Made by a program: the position numbers and the translations under genes. This document shows positions 57,621-64,000 of a stretch of 64,000 bases of DNA, in pieces. The DNA is from Paraburkholderia gardini (GTDB lineage Bacteria > Pseudomonadota > Gammaproteobacteria > Burkholderiales > Burkholderiaceae), in NCBI RefSeq assembly GCF_907164575.1, contig NZ_CAJQYY010000002.1, positions 186,001 through 250,000 on the forward strand, in the 5' to 3' direction. The notes beneath the pieces were generated by a model, which was not told the origin of the DNA, did no database searches, and saw only the letters and a program-made list of their open reading frames with translations. Numbering within the stretch: the first letter of the stretch is position 1; each line of letters starts with the position of its first letter.

Positions 57621-58082
57621 ATGAAGCGCGTCGACGTGCCCCTGGCGGTGCACCGCATGCAAAAGATCATCCTGCCGTTCGTGTCCGGCTTTCTGGCTTC
57701 CCTGTTCTTTCACGAATCGACGCTCGCGTTGCTGCACGCTGCCGGGCTGATCGACCCGAGCGGGTTCTCGACCGACCCGTTCCTGCCAGCCGGTTTGCCC
57801 ACGTTCATCGCGAATGCAATCTGGAGTGCGTGCTGGGCGGTGCTGATGGCCTGGTTGCTGCGCGTCTCGCCTGAGCGAATCGCGCCGTGGGTTCAGGCGT
57901 TCGTGTTCGGCGGCGTCGTGCTGACGGCGGCAGACGTTTTCGTCGTCGATCCGCTGCGCGGTATCTGGCCGAGCGGCAACATGCTGCCGCGACTTGCGGT
58001 CGGCTTTGCAGCCAACGCGATGTGGGGTTGGGGCGCGCTGGTCTTCATGCGGGCCTTCATGGCCTCGAACGAAGAGGAATAG
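57621..58082 (+). CDS. Small integral membrane protein of unknown function
   Basis: 153 residues with four hydrophobic segments (about 12-35, 50-75, 85-103 and 120-145) and a short acidic tail NEEE. Sequence features: PFVSGFLASLFFHESTLALLHAAG and LPTFIANAIWSACWAVLMAW. Looks like a conserved unknown inner-membrane protein; no transport signature recognised. ATG at 57634-type alternatives exist (MQKIILPF, 12 codons on). Confidence 0.72.
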   Translation: MKRVDVPLAVHRMQKIILPFVSGFLASLFFHESTLALLHAAGLIDPSGFSTDPFLPAGLPTFIANAIWSACWAVLMAWLLRVSPERIAPWVQAFVFGGVVLTAADVFVVDPLRGIWPSGNMLPRLAVGFAANAMWGWGALVFMRAFMASNEEE

Positions 58083-58192
58083 ACGTTTGTGGAACGGCAC
58101 GCGCAGCGATCGTTCAGATCGTCGCTGCGGGCGCCGTTGAAACTGCTGATTCCGGGCCGTCGCGGCCCGGTTGCCACCGATGCCAACGCCGG

Positions 58193-59323
58193 CTAGCCCT
58201 GAAGCTCACGCAGCGGATGCGCGTCCGCCGGCCACGGGCTCTCGAACATCTTCTCGACCGCTTCGGCCGGCACGTCTTCAATCTGCGCGAAGCGCCATGC
58301 CGGACGGTTGTCCTTGTCGATGATGCGTGCGCGGATGCCTTCGATCACATCGCCTTGAGTAAAGCACGAGCGCGTCAGATCGAGATCGCGACGCAGACAC
58401 TCCGCCATCGATCCCTCCGCGCGTGTCACTACTTCGAGTGAAATTGCCATCGATAGCGGCGAACGTTCGCGCAGCACGGCCGTGGTCTGCTCGGCCCATT
58501 CAGCTGCCTCGCACTCCGCTTCCGTTTCCAGCGACTTCAGGATCTGGCCGATGTCGGGCTTCGAAAAATGCCGGTCGATCAGCGTGCGTACCTGCGCGAG
58601 GGGCGATGCGTCCGGCCGCGGCACGACCTCGCAGCGCGCCGCCTCACGCGTGACGCACGCCGCCACGTCGGCGCCGGATTCGAACGATTCGCGCTTCAGC
58701 GTATCGATCAGCGCGGGCAGCGCGGCGTCTTCGATATAGATATCGGCGAGACCGGCGTAGAGCGCGTCGGCGGCGCCGATCGTCTCGCCCGTGACCGCCA
58801 GATAGCGTCCGAGCGCACCCGGCGTACGCGCGAGAAACCAGCTCACGCCGACATCCGGAAAGAGTCCGATGCGCGTTTCCGGCATCGCCATGCGTGTCGA
58901 ACCGGTCACGACCCGCAGGCCGTGCGTGCGATGGGCGCCCTGCGAAATGCCCATGCCGCCGCCCATCACGACGCCGTTCATCAGCGCGATATACGGCTTC
59001 GGATACGTGAAGATCGCGTGGTTGAGCGCGTATTCCTCGATGAAAAACGTGTCCAGCGCGTCGCGTTCGCCGCGTTGCACGGACTCGTACAGAAAGCGGA
59101 TATCGCCGCCCGCGCAGAACGCCCGCGCATGCTGGCTATGGATGACGACCGCGAGCACGTCGGGATTTTCACGCCAGCCGTCGAGCGCGGCGTGCATCGC
59201 GCGGATCATGCCGGTGGAAAGCGCATTCAGCGCTTTCGGGCGTTCGAGTTCAATGAAACCAATATAATTCGCGACATAGGTGACGATCTCGTCGCTCGTC
59301 GCGGGTGTTGCGGTGATGGACAT
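58193..59323 (-). CDS. 3-hydroxyisobutyryl-CoA hydrolase-type enoyl-CoA hydratase family protein
   Basis: 376 residues, crotonase fold with the extended C-terminus of HIBYL-CoA hydrolases. Oxyanion-hole regions HSQHARAFCAGGDIRFLYE and ALMNGVVMGGGMGISQGAH, active-site glutamate in MPETRIGLFPDVGVSW. HIBYL-CoA hydrolase acts in valine breakdown; a general enoyl-CoA hydratase is less likely because of the C-terminal NRPAWRFAQIEDV. No other valine genes adjoin it. Confidence 0.88.
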   Translation of the reverse strand: MSITATPATSDEIVTYVANYIGFIELERPKALNALSTGMIRAMHAALDGWRENPDVLAVVIHSQHARAFCAGGDIRFLYESVQRGERDALDTFFIEEYALNHAIFTYPKPYIALMNGVVMGGGMGISQGAHRTHGLRVVTGSTRMAMPETRIGLFPDVGVSWFLARTPGALGRYLAVTGETIGAADALYAGLADIYIEDAALPALIDTLKRESFESGADVAACVTREAARCEVVPRPDASPLAQVRTLIDRHFSKPDIGQILKSLETEAECEAAEWAEQTTAVLRERSPLSMAISLEVVTRAEGSMAECLRRDLDLTRSCFTQGDVIEGIRARIIDKDNRPAWRFAQIEDVPAEAVEKMFESPWPADAHPLRELQG

Positions 59324-59362
59324 GGGCTGCGAAGGGTCGAATGAATCGGGAACTGAACGGTA

Positions 59363-60106
59363 TCACGCGACAGGCGATTCCGGTTTCGCCGTTGCGCGGC
59401 GTGTGCGTCTGGCGCGTGGCTTCGGTCCGGTTTGCGTTTGTGATGGCGGCTGCGGATCCGCCGCTGTCTGCGTCACATCCGCGCCCGTGTCCTGCCGGGC
59501 GGAACCGAACCACGCGTCGAACGCGACGTCGATCAGTGTGCCGACCGGCGTGCGCGGAAAAACCGGACACGTCAGCTTCAACGCGACGACACCGTGCATC
59601 GTTGCCCACAACGCCTCGGCCCACACCTCGCCCTGCGTGGATGCAGGCAGCCGCCCCGCCGCCCTGAGTTCATCGATCGAATCGACCATCAGACGAAACG
59701 ATGCGTCGCCCGTTTCGTCCGATGCCCCGGCGGCTTCGGTCAGCGCTGCGTCGGTATAGCTGGGATCTTCCATGAAGATCAGCCGGTATGTCTGCGGATG
59801 CGCAATGCCGAACGCGACATACGCGTGTCCGAGTGCCCGCAGCCGTTGCGCCGGGTCGGCGATCCGCGCGAGCGGCTCGAAGCTTGCCTGCAACTGCGCA
59901 TAGCCCTCCGCGCATAAGGCCCGCGCGATCTCGTCGCGGCTCGCGAAATGCAGATACAGCGTGGCGGGTGAATATTCGATGGCGTCGGCGATCTTGCGCA
60001 TCGACAGCGCAGCAAAGCCCTCACGCATCACGATGCGCCGCGACGCATCGAGGATGCGTTCGCGCAGCGCTACTTTCTGACGGTTCTTTCGTTCGGCGAT
60101 TCCCAT
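59363..60106 (-). CDS. TetR family transcriptional regulator
   Basis: 247 residues. N-terminal HTH: LRERILDASRRIVMREGFAALSMRKIADAIEYSPATLYLHFASRDEI (in parts); C-terminal ligand domain of the TetR_C type and a Lys/Arg/Pro/Thr-rich tail of about 35 residues. Start 60106 is used because two in-frame upstream ATGs lie in or next to operator palindromes. It is divergent from an epimerase gene, with tandem TGAAC-N3-GTTCA sites between, so it probably represses both genes. Ligand unknown. Confidence 0.88.
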   Translation of the reverse strand: MGIAERKNRQKVALRERILDASRRIVMREGFAALSMRKIADAIEYSPATLYLHFASRDEIARALCAEGYAQLQASFEPLARIADPAQRLRALGHAYVAFGIAHPQTYRLIFMEDPSYTDAALTEAAGASDETGDASFRLMVDSIDELRAAGRLPASTQGEVWAEALWATMHGVVALKLTCPVFPRTPVGTLIDVAFDAWFGSARQDTGADVTQTAADPQPPSQTQTGPKPRARRTRRATAKPESPVA

Positions 60107-60149
60107 GCTGTGCATTTTGGGGTTGACAAACTGAAAAGTCAAATTAAAC

Positions 60150-60162
60150 TGAACACTGTTCA
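60150..60162. promoter_or_regulatory. Probable TetR operator 1
   Basis: TGAACACTGTTCA, a perfect palindrome with 3-base spacer, between the divergent TetR and epimerase genes. Confidence 0.75.
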
Positions 60163-60163
60163 T

Positions 60164-60176
60164 TGAACATCGTTCA
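60164..60176. promoter_or_regulatory. Probable TetR operator 2
   Basis: TGAACATCGTTCA, same arms as operator 1, with centre 14 bases away. Together with the outer AAACTGAAC/GTTCAGTTT they form a 35-base symmetric element (60146-60180). Confidence 0.75.
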
Positions 60177-60246
60177 GTTTATTTCAAACGTTAATTTGCA
60201 TGGCGTACGGGCTCTTCCCGATGCCGCGCTGGAACCAGGGGTCGAT

Positions 60247-61215
60247 ATGGAAACTGCAGGGAAAGTGGGTCTGATCGGTGCCGCTGGCGCGGCCGGGCAA
60301 AGCATCGCGGCGGCATTGAGCACGGCGGGCCGCCCGTACCGCGCGATCGGCCGCGGGCAAAGCGCCTTGCAGCGTGCATTCGGCAACGATCCGAACGCGG
60401 AAATCGTCACGTGGGATCCCACGAATCCGGCATCGGTCAAATCGGCTTTAGCGGGTCTGGACACCGCTGTGTATCTGGTCGGCGTGCCCTACCACCAGTT
60501 CGCGACGCACCCGCCGTTGATGCAGAAAACGCTCGACGGGCTGGTTGCAGCCGGCGTGCGGCGGCTGATCCTGATCGGCACCGTTTATCCGTATGGGCGC
60601 GCGCAGACGACGCCGGTAACGGAAGCACATCCGCGCAACCCGCATACGTTCAAGGGCAAGATGCGTCTCGCGCAGGAAAATCTCGTGCTCGACGCGCACG
60701 GGCACCACGGGCTTGAAACGCTTGTTTTGCGTCTGCCAGACTTCTATGGTCCGGGCATCGAGCGCAGTTTCCTGCATGGCGTATTCGAGGGCGCCGCGCG
60801 CGGCGCGCGTGCGCAGATGATCGGCCCGATCGACGTGCCGCACGAGTTTGTTTTCATGCCGGACGTCGGCCCTGTTGTCGAAACCCTGACGCGCACACCG
60901 CAAGCATACGGCCGCGTGCTGCATCTGGCCGGCACGGGCACGATCACGCAGCGCGAAATCGCGGAAAAGGCGTACGCGCTCGCGGGCCGCGCGCCAAGGT
61001 TGATCGTGGCGGGCAAGCCCACACTGCGCGTGATGGGACTGTTCAACCCGATAATGCGGGAACTGGTGGAAATGCATTACCTCGTAACCGATCCAGTCGT
61101 GCTCGACGACACGGCATTGCGCACGCTCATCGGACCGGTCAGCAAAACATCATACGAAGAAGGCATCGCACGATCAGTCGAAGCCGCGCGTCGCGCGGCC
61201 ATTCGCGCGGCCTGA
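60247..61215 (+). CDS. NAD-dependent epimerase/dehydratase family protein
   Basis: 322 residues, extended/atypical SDR Rossmann fold: GLIGAAGAAGQSIAAAL near residues 8-24, then VYLVGVPYHQF, VRRLILIGTVYPYGRAQ with a YxxxK-like Y...K pair around HTFKGKMRLAQE, and LRLPDFYGPGIERSF. The ATG at 60247 with AGGGG six bases before is preferred over 60163, which lies inside the operator region. Probably regulated by the divergent TetR. Substrate unknown. Confidence 0.85.
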   Translation: METAGKVGLIGAAGAAGQSIAAALSTAGRPYRAIGRGQSALQRAFGNDPNAEIVTWDPTNPASVKSALAGLDTAVYLVGVPYHQFATHPPLMQKTLDGLVAAGVRRLILIGTVYPYGRAQTTPVTEAHPRNPHTFKGKMRLAQENLVLDAHGHHGLETLVLRLPDFYGPGIERSFLHGVFEGAARGARAQMIGPIDVPHEFVFMPDVGPVVETLTRTPQAYGRVLHLAGTGTITQREIAEKAYALAGRAPRLIVAGKPTLRVMGLFNPIMRELVEMHYLVTDPVVLDDTALRTLIGPVSKTSYEEGIARSVEAARRAAIRAA

Positions 61216-61245
61216 AATGCGCGGACAGCGCGGTTGACTGAATCC

Positions 61246-61533
61246 TTACACGTCGGCAACGTTGCCCGGCGGAAAGTGGCCGCTTTTCAGCAGAACCGGC
61301 ATGCCGTTGCTGATACGCAGATGTTCGCGCGCCACGGCTTCGATGCGCGCGCGGCCAGCGTCGAACGCGCGGCGCCACCCTTCACTGTCGTGGGATTGCG
61401 CGCCGAAATGATCTTCGAGCGCTTCGACCGAAATCGCGCACGGCACCGGCTCGCCGTTCACGAGCGCAGGAAACACGAGGGTCAGGTTGAAGTCGCGATA
61501 AGCGGGCGCTTCCGCGAGAAAACGAATTTCCAT
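61246..61533 (-). CDS. DUF1488 domain protein
   Basis: 95 residues. Starts MEIRFLAEAPAYRDFNLTLVF and carries the DUF1488 pattern PCAISVEALEDHFGAQ and RARIEAVAREHLR, followed by a short hydrophilic end. Function unknown. GAGGTGACC lies ahead of the ATG at 61533, favouring it over a longer form. Convergent with the epimerase gene. Confidence 0.82.
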   Translation of the reverse strand: MEIRFLAEAPAYRDFNLTLVFPALVNGEPVPCAISVEALEDHFGAQSHDSEGWRRAFDAGRARIEAVAREHLRISNGMPVLLKSGHFPPGNVADV

Positions 61534-61779
61534 GGTCACCTCATCAGGAAAATCCGGCATGGATCGCATCGCAATCCGGCTGCTTCAAAGCCAGGCGTGC
61601 GCAGCACATTATGCTACTCGCTGGCACACATGACCGGCGGCCTTCCGCGCCCTGCCCTTCGTTGACCTGCACTGCCATGCCGGCGGCGACGATTGCCATG
61701 CACTTGTCGCCGCCAGCATGGTCGAACCAGTGTAAGCAAGCCACCCAATCTGCCCGGATCCGGAGAAAGCAACGTCGAT

Positions 61780-61977
61780 ATGGGAAAATATTTCATGCAG
61801 GACACGGAAGTCCCGGAGCCCGATGCCGCCAGCAAGTGGTTTACGTATGCCGGGCGTCACGGCATCGACATGCCGAAAGCCATCAGCATCTGGGAAGACG
61901 CGGCAACCGAAAGCGGTGCTGAAAGTCGTCGTATCGTCGGCGGTGCGGGTATCCGCATCGATCCAGAGATCAGTTGA
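61780..61977 (+). CDS. Small hypothetical protein
   Basis: 65 residues, MGKYFMQDTEVPEPDAASKWF to GGAGIRIDPEIS. Soluble, acidic, no family recognised. CCGGAGAAAG lies about 15 bases upstream, further away than usual. Could be real, because codon bias is normal, but support is modest. Confidence 0.45.
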   Translation: MGKYFMQDTEVPEPDAASKWFTYAGRHGIDMPKAISIWEDAATESGAESRRIVGGAGIRIDPEIS

Positions 61978-62050
61978 CGCACGTCGCCCGGGCGGCCGGC
62001 ACGCAACCCGCGTCCATCGCTGCACACACTTTCAGTCACAAGGACACACG

Positions 62051-62404
62051 ATGAAGCTATCCGAGCGGCGCTTGCGCCAGTCTGCCCTCTTTGCCGCGGC
62101 ACGCGTCGCCGCGTTGCCCTGCGCTGCCCTGCTGATCGCGGGCCTCGCCGCGTGTGCGTCGTCGAACACCACGTCGCTGATCAACCTGCCGAACGGCCAG
62201 ACCGGTTTCGCCGTGAACTGCAGCGGCGCCGATGCCGGGTCGAGCTGGGCGTCGTGCTACGTGCAGGCCGGCCAGGCGTGTGGCGCAACCGGCTACGACA
62301 TCGTCTCGAAGGACAACGACGAGGGCGGCACCGCGGGCGGCGGCGTCACGAACGTCGTTTCGGCGAACGTGAAGAACCGCTCGATGGTGATTCGCTGCAA
62401 GTAG
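62051..62404 (+). CDS. Small putative lipoprotein
   Basis: 117 residues. Signal peptide with lipobox LAAC (lipidated Cys35 in GLAACASS). The mature ~80 residues hold three more Cys (NCSGAD, SCYVQAGQACG) and a Gly-rich stretch; the pattern resembles the short Burkholderia lipoproteins of unknown role. Ends with RSMVIRCK. The start follows ACAAGGACACACG. Confidence 0.75.
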   Translation: MKLSERRLRQSALFAAARVAALPCAALLIAGLAACASSNTTSLINLPNGQTGFAVNCSGADAGSSWASCYVQAGQACGATGYDIVSKDNDEGGTAGGGVTNVVSANVKNRSMVIRCK

Positions 62405-62445
62405 CATTGCGGCTACGCTGACGCACGTACGCGGCGGGCGTACGG

Positions 62446-62784
62446 TCAATGCGCCTGCATCTTCGAAAACAGGTTGAGCACGACGACGCCCGCGACGATC
62501 AGTCCGAGCCCGCAGATCGCGGCAAGGTCCGGCACCTGGCGATAGAGGATCATCGCCACCAGCGTGATCAGCACGATGCCGACGCCCGACCAGATCGCGT
62601 AGACGATGCCCACGGGCATCGTCCGGAGCGTCATCGAAAGACAGTAGAACGCGACGAAGTAACCCGCGACGACAATGATTGAAGGCACGAGCCGCGAGAA
62701 GCCATCGGCGGCACGCAGCGCGGAAGTCGCGATCACTTCCGCGACGATTGCGATGGCGAGCCACAGGTAGGGAGGCAGACGCAT
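62446..62784 (-). CDS. Small multidrug resistance (SMR) family efflux protein
   Basis: 112 residues, four transmembrane helices. Essential glutamate Glu16 in IAIVAEVIATSALR (EmrE Glu14) and the YAIWSGVGIVLIT signature of helix 3 show the SMR family, which exports quaternary ammonium compounds by proton exchange. The ATG at 62784 starts helix 1 immediately; the longer open frame overlaps the UPF0303 gene. Stop-to-start gap to that gene is 4 bases, suggesting co-transcription. Confidence 0.9.
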   Translation of the reverse strand: MRLPPYLWLAIAIVAEVIATSALRAADGFSRLVPSIIVVAGYFVAFYCLSMTLRTMPVGIVYAIWSGVGIVLITLVAMILYRQVPDLAAICGLGLIVAGVVVLNLFSKMQAH

Positions 62785-62788
62785 CGGG

Positions 62789-63286
62789 TCAGGCCTTCGC
62801 GAGGGCGAGCTTGCTGTAATCGAATTCGAGCTCTGCGCACAGCGCTTCGACCACGAGCTCATGATCGGCGCGCTGCGGCAGACCCGACACGGTCACCGAC
62901 CCGATAACACCCGCGCCCGCGACAGTCAGCGGAAACGCGCCGCCATGCGACGCATATTCGCTCGCGGGCAGACCGTGTTTCTCAACGAGCGTCGCGCCGG
63001 CCTGCTGCATACGCAGGCCGATTGCGTACGAACTGCGCCGGAAATGCGCGACCACATTGCTCTTCCGGCGCGCCCAGTCGACGTTGTCGGGCGTGGCGCC
63101 CTCGAGCGCGCTGAAAAAGAGCGGCTGGCCGAACGTACGCACATCGATCGCAAGCGCGAGGCCGCGCGCTTGCGCGACTTCACGCAGCCACACACCGAGC
63201 TGCCACGCACGACCGGTATCGAAGCGGGGAAACACCAGTGCTTTTTCCTGGGCGAGAATCGACTGCAGATCGTGAGCGATGTCCAT
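62789..63286 (-). CDS. UPF0303 / heme-degrading-domain (GlcG/HbpS-like) family protein
   Basis: 165 residues, PF03928 family fold: [22 protein letters not shown], then RLFGQPLF-type [35 protein letters not shown], and [22 protein letters not shown]. Members bind haem or small metabolites in some cases; the role of UPF0303 proteins is unknown. Ends 4 bases before the SMR gene start, so they probably form an operon. Confidence 0.88.
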   Translation of the reverse strand: MDIAHDLQSILAQEKALVFPRFDTGRAWQLGVWLREVAQARGLALAIDVRTFGQPLFFSALEGATPDNVDWARRKSNVVAHFRRSSYAIGLRMQQAGATLVEKHGLPASEYASHGGAFPLTVAGAGVIGSVTVSGLPQRADHELVVEALCAELEFDYSKLALAKA

Positions 63287-63460
63287 GGGAGCAGGGAAAC
63301 GGGAGATGAGAGAGCGAGCCACGCCACGGCGGCTCAGGAAGGGCTCAATTCTAGCGCAGCGCGTTGCCCGAACTTCCCCGTGACCTTCCCCGCGACAGCC
63401 ACGAGGCGCATGTGCGAAACGCCCGTCACGCAGGCATTGAAGCCGGTTCATAAATAGCTG

Positions 63461-63489
63461 TTGCGCCAGCTTTCGATCTGTCCTATAAT
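63461..63489 (+). promoter_or_regulatory. Sigma-70 promoter of tRNA-fMet
   Basis: TTGCGC (63461-63466), 17 bases, TATAAT (63484-63489). Transcription would start near 63496, about 9 bases before the tRNA. Confidence 0.85.
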
Positions 63490-63504
63490 CTTTTCTTCGA
63501 CGGA

Positions 63505-63581
63505 CGCGGGGTGGAGCAGTCTGGCAGCTCGTCGGGCTCATAACCCGAAGGTCACAGGTTCAAATCCTGTCCCCGCAACCA
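63505..63581 (+). tRNA. Initiator tRNA-fMet (CAT anticodon)
   Basis: 77 nt with encoded CCA. The unpaired C1-A72 at the acceptor end (CGCGGGG against CCCCGCA) and three G-C pairs below the anticodon loop (GGG/CCC) mark the initiator; the CAT is at 63539-63541. Confidence 0.95.
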
Positions 63582-63602
63582 GCTAGTTTTCGTCGAAACA
63601 CC

Positions 63603-63632
63603 AAGGGCTTGCCGATACGGCAGGCCTTTTTT
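63603..63632 (+). terminator. Rho-independent terminator after tRNA-fMet
   Basis: GCTTGCCG and CGGCAGGC pair (one G-U), with AAGG and CTT flanks and six T, 21 bases after the tRNA. Confidence 0.85.
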
Positions 63633-63768
63633 GTTTGCGCATTGCCAATGCGTTCCCATGCATGAGGGAGCCACCTCTTGTGATCGGCGCTTCCAGCTGG
63701 AAGTAGCATCGAACGTGAACGGCCGCCCCGGTGATAAACTCCCACCACCGTTCCTCCTCCCCTCGTCC

Positions 63769-64000
63769 ATGAAATTCTGTTCCGTCTGCGGCCACGCAGT
63801 CAGCCTCGGCATTCCACCCGGCGACAACCGCGAGCGCTTCATCTGCGCCGATTGCGGCACCGTGCACTATCAGAATCCGCGCAACGTGGTCGGCACCGTT
63901 CCGGTATGGGGCGACAAGGTGCTGCTGTGCCGTCGCGCGATCGAACCGCGTTACGGCTACTGGACGCTCCCCGCGGGCTTCATGGAAATGGGCGAAACCA
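63769..64000 (+). CDS. NUDIX hydrolase with zinc ribbon (5' part, cut by window edge)
   Basis: First 77 codons. A zinc ribbon Cys4-x2-Cys7 and Cys26-x2-Cys29 ([24 protein letters not shown]) is followed by the NUDIX fold ([38 protein letters not shown]), which breaks off inside the Nudix box. Family is clear; substrate (nucleotide sugar, NADH or other) is not. Confidence 0.88.
   Translation, partial: MKFCSVCGHAVSLGIPPGDNRERFICADCGTVHYQNPRNVVGTVPVWGDKVLLCRRAIEPRYGYWTLPAGFMEMGET

Overview
The window looks like one 64 kb piece of the main chromosome of a Burkholderiaceae bacterium, most probably Paraburkholderia or a close relative. The reasons are the GC-rich, third-position-GC coding style, gene orders typical of that family (alaA-hom-thrC-moeA-moaD-moaE; rpsF-priB-rpsR-rplI-dnaB; an arn operon with a split arnA; sbp-cysTWA-cysB), NodI/NodJ-type exporters and many LysR/TetR regulators. 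The genus is inferred from gene content; no database search was possible. No integrase, transposase, CRISPR array or plasmid/phage gene was seen, so this is mostly ordinary core and accessory chromosome.

Layout. 1-9.0 kb: the 5' half of clpB with a sigma-32 type promoter, a group III truncated haemoglobin, molybdenum-cofactor genes (moaE, moaD, moeA) and the threonine branch (thrC, hom) with an alanine aminotransferase. 9.0-18 kb: a repeat-rich leader, a small Mth938-domain protein, then the lipid A L-Ara4N operon arnT-arnE/F-like-arnB-arnC-arnA(formyltransferase)-arnA(decarboxylase)-arnD, followed by a Bcp-type peroxiredoxin. 18-24.3 kb: PIN-PhoH ATPase, an NlpC/P60 lipoprotein, an SDR protein lacking the usual catalytic residues, and a Pit phosphate transporter with its DUF47 partner. 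24.3-27.4 kb: dnaB and the ribosomal rpsF-priB-rpsR-rplI operon.

27.6-36.3 kb: an ECF sigma/anti-sigma pair, a LysR regulator divergent from the glyoxylate operon gcl-hyi-glxR, a BON-LysM protein and an asparaginase. 36.4-41.6 kb: sulfate uptake (sbp, cysT, cysW, cysA) and its regulator cysB. 41.8-46.7 kb: lexA with two SOS boxes, an unknown ORF directly behind it, a DUF2939 protein preceded by a perfect 19-bp inverted repeat, a universal stress protein and nodIJ. 47-54 kb: aldo/keto reductase, MFS exporter, several small orphan secreted proteins, a glycosyltransferase remnant, dusA and tRNA-His. 54-57.3 kb: an alkanesulfonate cluster ssuD-ssuC-ssuB-ssuF without ssuA or ssuE. 57.6-64 kb: acyl-CoA hydrolase, a TetR/epimerase divergent pair with two tandem operators, small proteins, an SMR transporter, a UPF0303 protein, tRNA-fMet and the start of a NUDIX hydrolase.

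Functionally the window joins envelope modification (arn, NlpC, LysM), sulfur supply (cys and ssu, both normally under CysB-family control), molybdenum cofactor synthesis, glyoxylate assimilation and core replication/translation. No clear new multi-gene system was found. The most interesting local signals are the 19-bp palindrome abutting the DUF2939 start codon, the paired SOS boxes in front of lexA and its unknown downstream ORF, the tandem TGAAC-N3-GTTCA operators, the SDR without a catalytic triad, and the TCAGCC repeat cluster upstream of alaA.
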